A stretch of 64,000 nucleotides of DNA from Parasponia andersonii (Eukaryota; Streptophyta; Magnoliopsida; Rosales; Cannabaceae): the NCBI GenBank assembly GCA_002914805.1, contig JXTB01000400.1, positions 126,174-190,173 of the forward strand, given 5' to 3'. The first letter of the stretch is position 1; each line of letters starts with the position of its first letter. Below the pieces are notes generated by a model. That model was not told the DNA's origin and ran no database searches. It saw only the letters and a program-made list of their open reading frames with translations. Below, one piece after another: positions 16,370 to 28,506 of the stretch. The translations under genes and the position numbers were made by a program.

Positions 16370-18990
16370 CTTTCTTGACCTAAGGTCAAGAAGTACTTGA
16401 TCTATGATCATGTTTCACTTGACTTTGAATCAAGTCTAGTTTGACCCTCGCTTGATGTTATTGTTTGATTTAACTTGATATTTTGCTATTTTTTTAGCAA
16501 GAATTGTGATATGTTTATCATCAAGTATGCTGAGTTCATGATATTTGATAAACTAGTTACCAATGTCATTACGAAGATCGTGAAATACTTCCTTCTTCAT
16601 GACCATTATGAGATATTGTTTACTATTTTTTTTTCTTTTTCTCTTCCAACTTTAAGCCAAGAACATATTGAACTCGAGTTAGGAAGTTGAGTTAAGAATA
16701 TATTAAATTAGAGTCAATAAGTTTCTAACTTTTTCTCAAGTATATATTGATCTTGAGTTAAGATGATCTTAAGCTTATTTCAAGAGAAAATTACCTTCGC
16801 GTCACTAAGTTTTTGACCTTGAGTCAAGATGTTCCTGATCTTAGATCAAGAATGTATTACCCTCGAGTCAATATATTCTTGACCTGAGTCAATAAGTCCT
16901 TGACTTGAGTCAAGAATGACTTGACATTAAATCAAGAATTTTATTAGCCTTTAATTAGGAATATATTGACCTTTACACGTCAAAATCACTATAAAGAATT
17001 CAAGAGAAGGATCCTAACAATGATGATTTCGAGATCCAAAAAGAGTATAGGGTTTAAAAAGCTAAAAAAGAGAAGCTAACTATGATTGATTGACCAAAAT
17101 ATCTTGTCAAGCCAATTGAAAAGTACCTCTTTTGAGGCAAAGAAAAAGGGAAGTATGTGGATAAGACAATGACAAAAAAAAGGATATGAAGACTATACCA
17201 AAGAAGAAGTAGAAGAAATAGTGTTAGAATTAAGATAAAGAAAGATATGAAAAAATAATATTTATATTTTGTAAAAACTTTATAGGCTTTGAAGTAATCA
17301 CCTATTAGAGTTACCTTAGATTAGATTTTTTTTTTACTATAGGTCAAATTATTTTGCACTTCCCCTTAAGTTATTCTTAACTTCATGCCAAATTTTTTTT
17401 GAGAAAACATATAAATTTAAGTACATATTAAATATAACATTATGATTAAGTTTCATATCAAATTACACTTATGTACTAATGTCATGGCCCTTACTGAAAA
17501 TGTTGTTGATTCCAAGTTAATCACTTCTTGATATGAAGTCAAGAAAAACTTGACTCTAAGCCAATAACTTCTTGACTTTAAATCAAAAACTCAATCAAAA
17601 AAATTCATCATTTGTGTCAGAAAGGTTTTAACCCTAAGCCAATTACTTCTTGACATTATGTCATGAACTTCTTAACCCTAAGTCAAAAACTTCCTGACTC
17701 GAAGTTAAGAACATCTTGATCACAGATAAAAAATAACTTAAATTTTAGTGTTACCATTGATTTAGGATTTATTTCAAATTGTAATTTCAGAATTTATTCC
17801 AACTGAGTTTGAATTCAATAAACTCTGCACAAAAGTCTTATTGATGAGAAAAACATTTTCTATGTCCACAAATACTCAAAACCTATATCCTAAGATTGAA
17901 TAATCTATAATATATAAATTGATATATTTAATGAATAAAGGATAAATTGCTTCAAAATGATGAGATATTGGTCAAAATATTTTAAACACAGGTCAAGATT
18001 AAATTAATTTCAAAGGTCAGTATCATATTGACCAAAGGTCAAGAGCATTACCTATGGTTATACTAGTCTTGACTACACGTCAAGATCAGTTTATCCTATG
18101 ACGTGTTAACAAGATCTACAAGATATTAAGTAGTTGATGAATATAACAAACATGAAATTTTTAGCCTATTATTGCTCAGATTAAGTATTATGGTGTCACT
18201 CACTCGTTATTAATCATAAAAAATAATTCTTGAACAAAACTAATTTATTGTCCTTTAAAATCTGAAAAAACTCCTTACTTATCAATTTCAAACTTCTTTC
18301 TTGCTAAGGTTTTTAATAAAATAGTAAAGGATTATTAAGAAAGAGAGAAAGCGAAAGGTGGAGAGAAATAGAGAGAGAGAGAGAGAGAATACACAAACTT
18401 TCATGTTTTTTATGAGATAGAGAGATTAATCAGGCAAGAGAGGAAAAAGTGATTTCATATTTTTCATGAGATAGAAATCAATCTCTGGTTTTAGAGAGAG
18501 AACCAAGAAATAGAAGTGAGAAAAAGAGAGAAAAATAAAAATAAAAGAGAAAATGTGATAAAATAAAATGATATTAATTTAATGTTCCTACCCACAAAGT
18601 CCTCACTTTTGGCCAAGGGAGATTAGAAAACCCATTTTTTTCTCTCTCTACCTAGTCTTAAGTTTTGGTCCTAAAAAAATCGATATATGAATATAGTCCT
18701 TAAAAAAATAAATGACCCAAACTAGTCTTATCTATGTCATTTTCTCTCAATTGTGGTTATTGCGGACCTAGATTTTTGTAAGAAATTCTCGAGCACTTAG
18801 AGAAAGTATATGAGTAGGACTAACATGGGTCAATAATAATGACATTTTTTATGAGTGTCAATAATATTTTGATCTATAGTCAATAACCTCTAAGCTAAAA
18901 AAAAAAAAAATCATCATTTATGATATTTTTAGGAGCTTTTCATGATCAAGAAGCTGTAGACTTTAGGTCAAAACATTTTTGACATACATG
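16370..18990. repeat. Degenerate minisatellite of GTCAAG palindromic units
   Basis: Many imperfect units of roughly 21-26 bp follow the pattern TTGAC..(T/A)AGTCAAGAA. The core reads TTGACC.AGGTCAA, close to a palindrome. The densest runs are ~16375-16470, ~16660-16930, ~17500-17740, ~17990-18090 and ~18830-18990, separated by DNA with no clear units. No reading frame is preserved. A short purine stretch with a GA microsatellite lies at ~18330-18550. The origin, satellite or internal repeat of a decayed transposon, cannot be decided from the sequence alone. Confidence 0.65.
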
Positions 18991-19280
18991 AAAATGTTTT
19001 TTTTTTTTTTTAAAAAAAAAAAATCGCAAATAAGTCATTTAGACCCAAATTAGTCATAGCCATGTATTTTTTTTCTCGATACAAAAAAGCCTATTTGGAG
19101 TTTTTCTATTTTTGGACTTTGGGCCTACATTCCTGTAAGAAGCCTAATAGAAACACGTTGTCGTTGATGCATTAAACTATTAAAGGGACTACGACTCAAT
19201 TTGAACTCCCTATTTTTTCTAACAAATTCTAAAGAGAATAGGTAGAGAGAAGAGAAAAAAACTAGAGAGAAGTTGATAGA

Positions 19281-20448
19281 GTGAACTAGTTGAAAGAGAG
19301 ACCAGAGAGAAGAAGAGCAAAGGTATAAAGTCTCTAGCGATAACAGTACACCATTTCTGTTACAGCCATGCTCTCCCAAATTCAAGAAAAAAATATCTGG
19401 TAGCCTAGATGAAGAAAAGGGCAACGTCCAAGTCAATCTTCGCTGCAAGTATTAATCCTTTGTAGTACATCAGCTTTAGAATTACGGTTTTATTATTAGT
19501 TTTGCTACAAGATTGAATCTTTAATTAAAGACTATGTAATTAATCATATAACACAGTGAGCCAAAGCCTACATTGTCTCTTTCTTACAAGTTCTTTAAAA
19601 TTTTCTATATATAAACAATACATATATTTACACATATTAAGACCAGGCTGCTAAATGAAGATGACCTAGTCAATAATTCTAGAGAGATTCTGACTTGTAA
19701 TGAGAACCGGAACGAAGTGACCATATCTCCAAGTATGGTCAGGAAGCACATAGATACGATTTATACTTTTGACAAGGTGTTTGTTTTGAACCCAATGTTT
19801 ACTTGATCTGAATTTATTCTTTGATTTTATTTTATTTTATCTTTTTTTCGATTATTCTTTGATTTTATTTTATTTTATCATTTTTTTTCGATTACGTGAT
19901 TTAGTAATGCTAGATAAGACAATGATGAATGCATGAATCAATTTTAATAATGCAAACTGGAAAAACTTTTCCAGTCAATTAAAAAGATTTGTTTAAGTGT
20001 CGTTATATATGTATTAGGCACAAAGGTAGTTGCTACGTTGATAATAATTGTACTACAGGTTTTTGGTCCTGCTGCTCAACAGAAAGATCTTTATGAATAA
20101 ACTGTGCATCCAATTATAAATGAAGTTTTGAAAGGCTTTAACTGTAGTATTTTCATATATGGTCAAAAAAATACTGGTAAGACTTATACCATAAAGGGTG
20201 AATGGAGAAGAAAAAAAGGTATTTTATTTGTTCCCCATCATAGAATTTGCTAATGTCACTTAAATTTATAGTAACAAGCTTATTACATTACTAATATGAT
20301 GAAATATGTGACAGATTGGACCTTGTGGAGCATTGCCTAATGAGGCTGGACTTATTCCTAGAGCTATTAAGCAGATATTTGATACTCTTGAGGACAAGAA
20401 TGCCATATATATTGTAAAGGTTGCCTTTTTAGAACTATACAATGAGGA
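19281..20448 (+). repeat. Left arm of ~1.1 kb inverted duplication
   Basis: This arm contains the first kinesin exons and introns. Its reverse complement reappears at 20734-21512 and 22475-22787. In the best-matching part (20310-20448 compared with 20734-20872) mismatches are roughly one in fifteen by eye. The 285-bp spacer 20449-20733 holds further kinesin sequence. Confidence 0.88.
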
Positions 20449-21517
20449 AATCATTGATTTAGTTGCCCCTTTAGACACTAGAAAAACTTCATTTAACAAG
20501 CGGTGCAGGTAATTATTCACCTTATTTCTTCACTTTTGGAGTACATGCCAAGTTTTCGTCTAATCTTTTTTCCTTTTATCTCAGTCAGTCACATTCTATA
20601 TTTTGCATAGCAATTAATGATAAGGAAGCAACACTAGAAGGTGAAGAACCAATCATATGCGGAAAGTTGAATCTTATTCATTTAGCTAGCTCAGATTATA
20701 TTTCTAGTTCTGGTGCTCGGATTATAGTTCTGGTCCTCATTGTATAGTTCTAAAAAGGCAACCTTTACAGTATATATGGCATTCTTGCTCTCAGGAGTAT
20801 CAAATATCTGCTTAATAGCTCTAGGAATAAGTCTAGCCTCAGTAGACAATGCTCCATAAGGTCCAATATGTCACATATTTCATCATTTCAGTAAAGTAAC
20901 AAACTTGTTACTATAAATTTAAGTGATATTAGCAATTCTACGGTGGGAACAAATAAAATACCTTTCCCTTTCTCCATTCATACTTCGTGGTATAAGTCTT
21001 GCCAGTATTTTTTTGACCATATGTGAAAATACTACAATTAAGGCATTTCAAAACTTTATTTCCAATTGGGTGAACAGCCTGTTTATAAAGATCTTTCTGT
21101 TAAGCGATAGGACCAAAAACCTATAGTGCAATTATTATGAACTCAACAACTATCCTTGTACATAATACATATATAACAACACTTAATAAATCTTTTTAAT
21201 TGACTGGAAAAGCAGTCTGCATTATAAAATTTGATACATGTATTCGTCATTGTCTTATCTAGCATTACTAAATCACGTAATTGAAAAAAACAATAATCAA
21301 ATCAAATCAAATTAAATAAAAAAATAAATCCAGATCAGTAAAAATTAGGTTCAAAACCAACAATTTGTCAAAAGTATAAATTGTGTCTATGTGCTTCCCG
21401 GCTATGCTTGGAGATATGGTGACTTCGTTCTGGTTCTCATTACAAGTCAAAATCTTTATTATTGACTAGGTCATCTTTATTTAACGGCTTGGTTCCAAAA
21501 ATATGTATATATATATA

Positions 21518-22469
21518 TGGGGCCCACTCCTAGATCGTGCGCTATGTGGACGGTTAAGTAGCGGAACAGATAGCAGGGGACACACCGTTCGACATGTGTC
21601 CAGGAGGACCACTTGAAAGCCATATAAGTCGCACGTGATACGACTTAGGCCCGTTGGTTGTCACAGGCCCGGACCAAATCTATCCCATACCCTGGATGGG
21701 TTCAACCTAATCTAATTCTTGCCTCGACAGCTGGGGGTCAGAAGCCTCGAAGGTCTTCTGCCAGAAAACTATTGGGGATAGCACGCCGCTCCAGACCTAT
21801 ACAAGGCATTCAATGTGATCCTGGGTAAGTGTGCACATTGGCAAACCATCCTGACAGGACGGTGGGTTGTCAAAGTCTCGCCTCTACCAAGCTCACACCA
21901 TAGGGGATAGCAGAAAGCAGATCACAACAATGTAAGAGAAATTACGGTAACCACGACTCGTGATTTCCAGCATAAGTGATAATGAGAAAACAGTACTCGA
22001 TCTTGGGATTGAGAGCCGGTAGGTTCTCGGTCCCAAGATTATATGTATATTCCATACATCTCCCCAAAAAAATATATATACAAACAGATAGACAAAAATT
22101 ATATAAGCAAAAAAAATACTTAGTCTTTACTATTCAATCTCATGAGTAAATATCTAACTTAAGCATCGGAGAATCTTTACAAGTGACCGCCCCCAACTCT
22201 TCGATCTGGCGTGAGATCAAAAGCATCCTGAGATAGTGAGAACACGTGGATAGTTGGTAGGAATAGCACCAACAGTTTGGACACGTGGACAGTTGGTAGG
22301 ACCAGCACCAACAATTTGAAGATACGTTGACAGTTGGTGGCCGCCCCCACCTCTTCGATCCGGCGTGAGATCAAAAGCATCCTAAGATAGCGAGGACACG
22401 TGGACAGTTGGTAGGACCAGCATCAACAGTTTAAAGACATGTAGACAGTTGGTAAGAACAGCACCAACA
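21518..22469. mobile_element. Probable solo LTR (952 bp) with 5-bp target duplication
   Basis: The insert begins TGGGGCCC, ends CCAACA and is flanked by ATATA on both sides (21513-21517 and 22470-22474). It is richer in GC than its surroundings, and the left arm of the inverted repeat has no counterpart, so it arrived after the inverted duplication. No coding sequence for retrotransposon proteins is present, which fits a solo LTR or a short non-autonomous element. The flank is TA-rich, so the target duplication alone is weak evidence. The orientation is not settled. Confidence 0.6.
22185..22469. repeat. ~38-bp tandem units with CACGTG cores inside the LTR-like insert
   Basis: Five to six units follow GACACGTGGACAGTTGGTAGG then ACCAGCACCAACA. 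A longer flanking block (CCGCCCCCA.CTCTTCGATC through GATCAAAAGCATCCT) occurs twice, at ~22186 and ~22343, so there is a higher-order repeat. Confidence 0.85.
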
Positions 22470-23906
22470 ATATATATGTTTCTATATAGAAAATTTCAAA
22501 AAACTTGTAAGAATGAGACAAAGTAGGCTTTATCTCAATGTGTTATACGATTAATTACACAATATTTAATTAAAGATTAATCTTATAGCAAAACTAATAA
22601 TAAAACCATAATTCTAAAGCTAATGTATTGTAAAGGATAATATCTGCAGTGAAGAACGACCTGAACATCGCCTTTTTCTTCACCTAGGCTACCAGACATT
22701 TTTCCTTGAATTTGGGAGAGAATGGCTGTAATAGAAATGGTGTACTGTAATCGTTAGAGACTCTATACCTTCTCTCTTTCAACTAGTTCAGATTAGCTAG
22801 CTCAGATTAGTAATAGCTCTATATGAGTTGTTTTCGTATTATAATTCTATTATCTTAAAATGTGTTTATTAGGGGCATGCAATAGAAGCTGAAGATACTA
22901 ATAACAGTTTTGTGACTTTAAGAAAGGTCTTAAATGCTCTAGTGAAGCATTTGGGACATATCCCCTATAGGTATATGTTATACTTCTCATTTGTTCATTC
23001 AATATTTTGATATAAATTCTCATTCTTAGTTACTCTGGTTCTTAGGGAGAGCAGGGATAGCCAGCTAACAAGGCTACTACTTGACTCACTTAGGGAAAGA
23101 ACGAAATTATGCATTCTAGCTACAGTTTCACCCGCTGTTAATTGTCTTGAGGAAACCATGTGTACCTTGGAGTTTGCAAACCGGTCAACGAACATTAAAA
23201 ATAAACCTAAGGTTTTCTGTTACACATAAATTTAACTGAATTAATATGTCTAAGTTAGTTGTTCTAGTGCATGTTTGTACATTTCTAGTTGTCTATTATG
23301 TAATTCCTAGAAACCTTAACATGATTGATCAGATTTGACTACAATTTTTTATTATGTATTTCCTCCGCTTGTAGGTGAAACAAATAGTGACAAAACCAAC
23401 CCTTATAAGGGATCTTGATGGCGAAACTAGACGGCTTTATGTAGGTAAGGGAGCCAAATTTTAATGCTAGGTGAAATTGTTTCCACGCTACCTGTGGTGG
23501 CTAACTGATTTTCCAATTTTTAATATGTTCAAAGGTTAGTTTTGTGCTTGAGAGAAAGGAAGAGAGAGAAAGGAAGTTATTCTCCCTTGAATTATGCCTT
23601 TGCTTATGTTATTTCGTCTTTTCTCTTCTTCTTTTTCTTTTTTCCCCTTTATGAAAAGAAAAATCTTTTTAAGCTTTTGTTTACTCCATTTTTTTGTTAA
23701 TGTTACTGAAGAATTTATTCAGATTGGTAAAATTTTCTATGTGACATTTATAAGTAGATGTTATTCTTATATTCTTACTTGCACTAATTTCTTACATAGG
23801 CCTTCGCTACACAGATTGCGCAACTAGAAACTAGATTGAGAACATATCAAAAGGTTTGTCTTCAGTTTTTAGTTTACATGCTACAGTATGACTAGGTAGA
23901 TGTTTG

Positions 23907-24395
23907 TGTTATGCAGCGGCAGAAACATAACTACTCTAAATATTTATATTTAATACTAAGATAATATTAAATATAAATTACCAACTAACTACTGAAATTA
24001 ATGAAAGTAGAAAATGCACAAAAAAATAATAAATGCAAAAATAAAAGAGAACACAAAATTTAGTAAAGTTCGACAAATTACCTACGTTTAGAGATGTTAC
24101 TGACCACTTAACTAACTTTAAATAAGAGAAAATACAAAATCTGGGCTATAATGCAAAAATCTAAAAATAAATGGGAAAAAAAGGGTAAAAACAAAATCAT
24201 GAAAGTCCATAAGAATAAAGGTCCTCACCAATAAGGAGCTAATTTTGGGATTATTAAAACTAATTACAATAGGCTTTATTTATAGTCAACTGTAAACCCC
24301 AAATAATTATTCATAAGCAATATGGGACAAAATGCAAAATAATTACAAAAACTAACAAGCCAAATTCTAAAAATCTCTACTTTGGCGAGTTAGCA
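23907..24395 (-). repeat. Left (3') LTR of the copia element
   Basis: It starts TGTTATGCAG and probably ends GTTAGCA on the plus strand, with a polypyrimidine run beginning just beyond. The outer end is set by comparison with the right LTR; the inner end by the TG...CA rule and the polypurine tract, so it is less certain. Confidence 0.7.
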
Positions 24396-24751
24396 GGTCC
24401 TACCAAAATTTCCCCAATTTCCCGTATCTTTTCTCTATTACAACAACACTATTTTATGTACCTAAAGGCACCATCAAACTTACAGGATGTTGATCAAGTC
24501 TAAACAATGATTGAAATTGATTGATATCACCACCTTAGTCATTATATCCGCAAGATTCTCAGCAGTCCCAATCTTTTGAAATAGTATCTTTTCTTCATCA
24601 ATAATCTCCTATAGAAAGTGATATCAGACGTTAATATGCTTCGTATGTATATGGTATACTAGACTTTTAGCTAAGTGAATAGCACTCTGACTATCAGAAT
24701 AAATAATATATGCTCCTGAACAACTCCCAATTTTTCCAGTAATCCTTATAA

Positions 24752-24937
24752 CTAAATAGTTTCATTCACAGCCTCTGTAATTGCCATGTATTCTGTCTTT
24801 TTAGTAGACAAAGCAACTGTAGACTGTAAAGTAGACTTCCAACTGATTAGTACTCTTGCAAATGTGAATACATATCTAGTAGTTGAGCAACGTTTATCCA
24901 AATCACCAGCGTAATCGAAATCAATATAACCAATCAC
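24752..24937 (-). pseudogene. RNase H domain remnant of the copia element
   Basis: The reading GYIDFDYAGDLDKRCSTT, then ISWKSTLQSTVALST and EYMAITEAVNE, is the typical end of copia pol. It lies ~350 bp inside the 3' LTR. Neighbouring frames are broken. Confidence 0.85.
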
Positions 24938-25309
24938 ATACTAACTAATTCTATCATCCCGCTCAAAAACCAAACCAATATCTACAGTTTTCAATAAGTA
25001 TCATAGAATCAATTTCATAGCTTGCTAATAATCTTTATCCGAATCATGTATATACCTACTCACAATTCCAACTGCATATGAAATATTGGGTCTCATATAC
25101 ACCATCACATACATTAAGCTATCAACCACATTTGAGTACAAAACTTATGATATGTATTCTCACTCTACATCTGTACTCAGAAACAAAGACACACTAAGCT
25201 TAAAATGAGAAGCAAGCGGTATACGAATAGGTTTTGTTTGTTCAATCGTACTAAAACATTGTAATACCTTCTTCAGATATTACTTCTAAATCAAACTTAC
25301 CTTCCTTCT

Positions 25310-25600
25310 CCCTCTATCTCTGCTAATCTCTATACCAAGAATTTTTTTCGCTTCACTCAAATGTTTCATCTTAAACTCTTGATTCAACTGAGCTTTCAAC
25401 TTCTCAATTTCTTATTAATTCTTCGAAACTATCAATATAACATCAACATACAAGAGTAGATAAATGAAAGACCCACCTTAGAGCCTGTTAAAATACATAT
25501 AACTATCAAACTTGCTTCTTGTGTACTTTTGACCCATCATAAATCGATCAAATCGCTTGTATCACTGACTTGACAATTGTTTCAGCTAATAAAGTGATCT
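25310..25600 (-). pseudogene. Reverse transcriptase remnant with altered YVDD box
   Basis: The minus strand reads ...YKRFDRFMMGQKYTRSKFDSYMY, a stop, then GGSFIYLLLYVDV. The catalytic pair YVDD has become YVDV (25439-25450), so an essential metal-binding aspartate is lost, in addition to the stops. Confidence 0.8.
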
Positions 25601-26559
25601 TTTCATTTTGTAAACTCAATTTTCTTTTCCAACAATCTTGAATCATTTTAGCTGAGACATATAGGTTTCTTCTTCCAAATTACCATGTAGAAATACGATT
25701 TTTACATCCAATTGAACTAGTTCAAGATCCAACAGTGCTACTAAGGCTAACAATATTCTAACAGAAGAATGTTTAATGACTAGAGAAAATACCTCACTGT
25801 AATCAATTCCTTCCAACTAAGCATGGTTTTTCACTACTAATTTTGCCTTAAAGTGAACATCATTCTTATCAGGAAATCTTTCTTTCTTTGCATGTATCTA
25901 TTTACACCTAATTTCCTTCTTGTTTTTTGATAGTTGAGCTAGCTCCCAACTTGCATTCTTCCAAAGAGACTACATTTCTTCCTCTATTGTTTTCTCCCAA
26001 TGTTCAATTTCTGAACTTTTGACTACATCTTTGTATGTAGAAGGAATATCATCATCTACAATGAGAAATGTATAGGCCATTATATCAACAAATTGAGTAG
26101 GTTTGTGAATTTCACGTCTTGGCCTATTATATGCAATTGATTTTTGTTGCTATTAAGGCTCTTAGGTTAGAATCTCTTCTTCATCTTCAGTATCCTCCTC
26201 TGCTAATGGAGTGGCACTACTATTTTTAACAATATTATTTGAGACTACTATTATTATTTTCTCAAACTCCACCTGCTACAGAATACTAACTATCTTTTCT
26301 TGGTCTTATGTTACTTTCTTTAACATCACAGACTCATCTAAAGTCCTTGCTAAATAATTTTTTTTTCGAACTTAGACATCAAAGTTGATATCCCTTTATA
26401 CCTAAGTTGATGCCTATAAATAATACTTTCTTAGATCTCGAATCCAACTTGGATTCTTTTACATGATAATAGGTAGTGTAACCAAAGACATATAAAGAAT
26501 TATAATCACTAGCAGATTTTCTAGACCATACCTCAAGAGGGGTTTTGCCTTTAATTATA

Positions 26560-27251
26560 GTTTATGGTAAATAATTAATGAGATGATATACATACGTAAT
26601 TGTCTCAACCCAAAAAGCTTTGCCTAACCCAGCATTGGACAACATATACCAAACTTTCTCCAACAAAGTCTGATTTATGCATTCTACCACCTCATACTAT
26701 TGTGGTGTTTTTCTGACTATAAAGTGATGCATAATACCTTCAAATTGGCAAACTCTCAAAAATGGATCACTCATATATTCTCCACTATTGTCTGATCGAA
26801 GTCATTTAATCTTTTTGTTCGTCTGAGTCTCAATCATCTTTTTCTATTTAAGGAAAACTTCAAGTACATCATCCTTAGTCTTCATTATATATATCCAAAC
26901 TCTTATAGAAAATTCGTCAACAAAAGTAACAAAATAGTGTATACCTCCAAAAGAAACTATCTTGGTAAGTCCCCACACATCAGAATGAACGTAATCTAAA
27001 ATACTCTCAATATTGTGAATTGTTATGTCAAACTTCACTCTTGTCTGTTTTCTCAGAACACAGAGTTCACAAATGTCCAACTTATAAGTCTTCGCTCCTT
27101 TCAGTAAGCCTTGCTTCACTAGACTAAAGAAATTTTTTTTCCCTGCATATCCTAAACGCATATGCCATAACATGATGATTTCTGAAGTTTCATCATCCTC
27201 AGAAACTGCAGCAACTAATTTAATAATTGTACTACCATTGTAGTAATACAA
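26560..27251 (-). pseudogene. Copia gag-pre-integrase and integrase remnant
   Basis: From 27251 downward: a zinc-binding H-H-C-C region (LWHMRLGY, CELCVLRKQ), then integrase core pieces LDYVHSDVWG, IHYFVTFVDEFS and, after frame breaks, LRSDNSGEY, ECINQTLLEKVW and KTPLEVW. The D, D and E positions can be recognised, but in-frame stops occur near 26570 and 26700. Confidence 0.85.
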
Positions 27252-27278
27252 GTTATTTTTTTTTTTTGGTACCTTTCA

Positions 27279-28125
27279 TTACCACCAAAAACTTGAAGTG
27301 ACTTTCAAAATTATATCTTGTATAGACATAGCGAAGCCTTTAGATTTTAAAGCTCCCAAAAAGATGAGATTCTTCTTCAATTTCGATATATACCAAATAT
27401 CTGTCAGAACTCTAATCGATTCATCATGATTCTTCAATCGAATTGAATCTATCCCAGCTGCTTTATATGATTCATTCTTACCCATGTAAACAACTCTACT
27501 AGTTAGCTCTTAAAGTTGAAGAATTACTCCTTGTGAGAATACATATAATAAGTGCAACCCAAATCTAAAATCTATTCATCACGATGTAACATTAATAATT
27601 GGCTAATTAGAGCAAAATCTGATTCATCATCTTCAACTTCAGTTATATATGCATCAGAAGTAGCATTGCCCTTACCTTTATTCTGTAACTTTGGATACTC
27701 TTTTTTTCAATAACTTTTTTCATGATAAAAGGTACATTCATCCTTACCAAATCTTCCTTTAGAATAATATCTACTATTTTTTCCTACTTACGACTTTGAC
27801 TACATCCTTTAGCTGTAAGCGTTTCTGCTAGAATATTCCTATTCTTCTTTTGATCTTTCTTCCGAATCTCATGTTTGTACAATGCAATACTCATATTATT
27901 GAAAGATAATTTTTCCTTCTTATGAAGCAACATAATATAGAAGTGATTTAACTCATTAGGAATGGACTTAATCAACAATATTGTTTTATCCTCATCTTTG
28001 AAGGTTTCATCTAAATTTAACAAATATATAATCAACTGGTTAAAAGTATCAATGTGGTCACCAATAATAGTCGTACCAGGCTTCAACTGGAGGTAGAAAA
28101 GTCTTTTTTTCAAGTATAACTAGTT
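27279..28125 (-). pseudogene. Copia gag and protease-region remnants
   Basis: 27784-28113 encodes a UBN2-type gag segment (LKPGTTIIGDHIDTFNQLI, then LIKSIPNELNHF). 27279-27485 encodes the stretch before integrase (LTDIWYISKLKKNLIFLG). Open frames on the opposite strand at 28197-28527 have no family features and are probably shadows. Confidence 0.75.
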
Positions 28126-28506
28126 CTCATTACTTTTCTTCATGTACTTGTTCTCAAGCATCTTTCACAGCTTACTTGCAGAAATCTCCCTCATAAATGG
28201 ATATTTTTGTTCACTACAAAAATATAAGCGAATTATTCCACAAGCTTGATAATCGATTCTTTCCCATTTTTTATCATCCATTTTCTCCGATTTCGTTTCA
28301 TCTAGAGCAATATTATAATCTTGTTCCGATATTTCTCACTGCCACAAGTCGAAGTTATTTCAGCCATCAAATTTATCCACATCGATTTTTGCACTAATCA
28401 CAATCTTCGCCTTTTGCCAGCATTGAATAAGATTCTGACATTTCTGCTAATATTTCAAATAGCTACCAAACAAAACCTAGGACGAACCTATTGCTCTAAT
28501 AATACT

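Larger units (their letters stand above)
20734..22787 (-). repeat. Right arm of the inverted duplication, split by an inserted LTR-like element
   Basis: The reverse complement of the left arm runs 20734-~21512, is interrupted by 21518-22469, and resumes ~22475-22787. It ends at AACTAGTTCA, the complement of the left arm's start. Immediately afterwards 'gattagctagctcagatta' repeats the text found before the spacer at ~20680, so the arm was inserted into the kinesin copy and the motor resumes downstream at ~22875. Confidence 0.85.
19372..23855 (+). pseudogene. Kinesin-5 (BimC/KRP125-type) motor pseudogene, broken and rearranged
   Basis: Exon remnants in order match a plant kinesin-5 motor. 19408-19448: EKGNVQVNLRCK start. 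19661-19776: ends in TFDK before a donor. 20059-20221: VFGPAAQQKDLYE, an in-frame TAA, then [16 protein letters not shown] and P-loop GQKNTGKT. 20315-20509: EAGLIPRAIKQIFDTLE and FLELYNEEI. ~20580-20705: QSHSIF, then GKLNLIHLASSDYISSSGA, where the family has DLAGSE. ~22875-22977: LVKHLGHIPYR. ~23050-23213: LTRLLLDSL, ILATVSPAVNCLEE. 23376-23446: TLIRDLDGE. 23799-23853: QIAQLETRLRTYQK. Intact kinesin-5 drives spindle and phragmoplast microtubule sliding. This copy cannot make a motor: it has stop codons, an altered switch II, missing segments (including part of the SSRSH region) and a 2 kb inverted insertion. Whether it was a captured fragment or a once complete gene is unclear. Confidence 0.85.

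Noticed and set aside
15154..18990. CRISPR-like appearance of repeated units with spacers
   Set aside because: Eukaryotic nuclear context, degenerate units of varying length, no cas genes; these are satellite and microsatellite repeats.
19125..19448. 107-codon minus-strand frame
   Set aside because: Antisense of the first kinesin-5 exon remnant, whose plus-strand EKGNVQVNLRCK is the meaningful reading.
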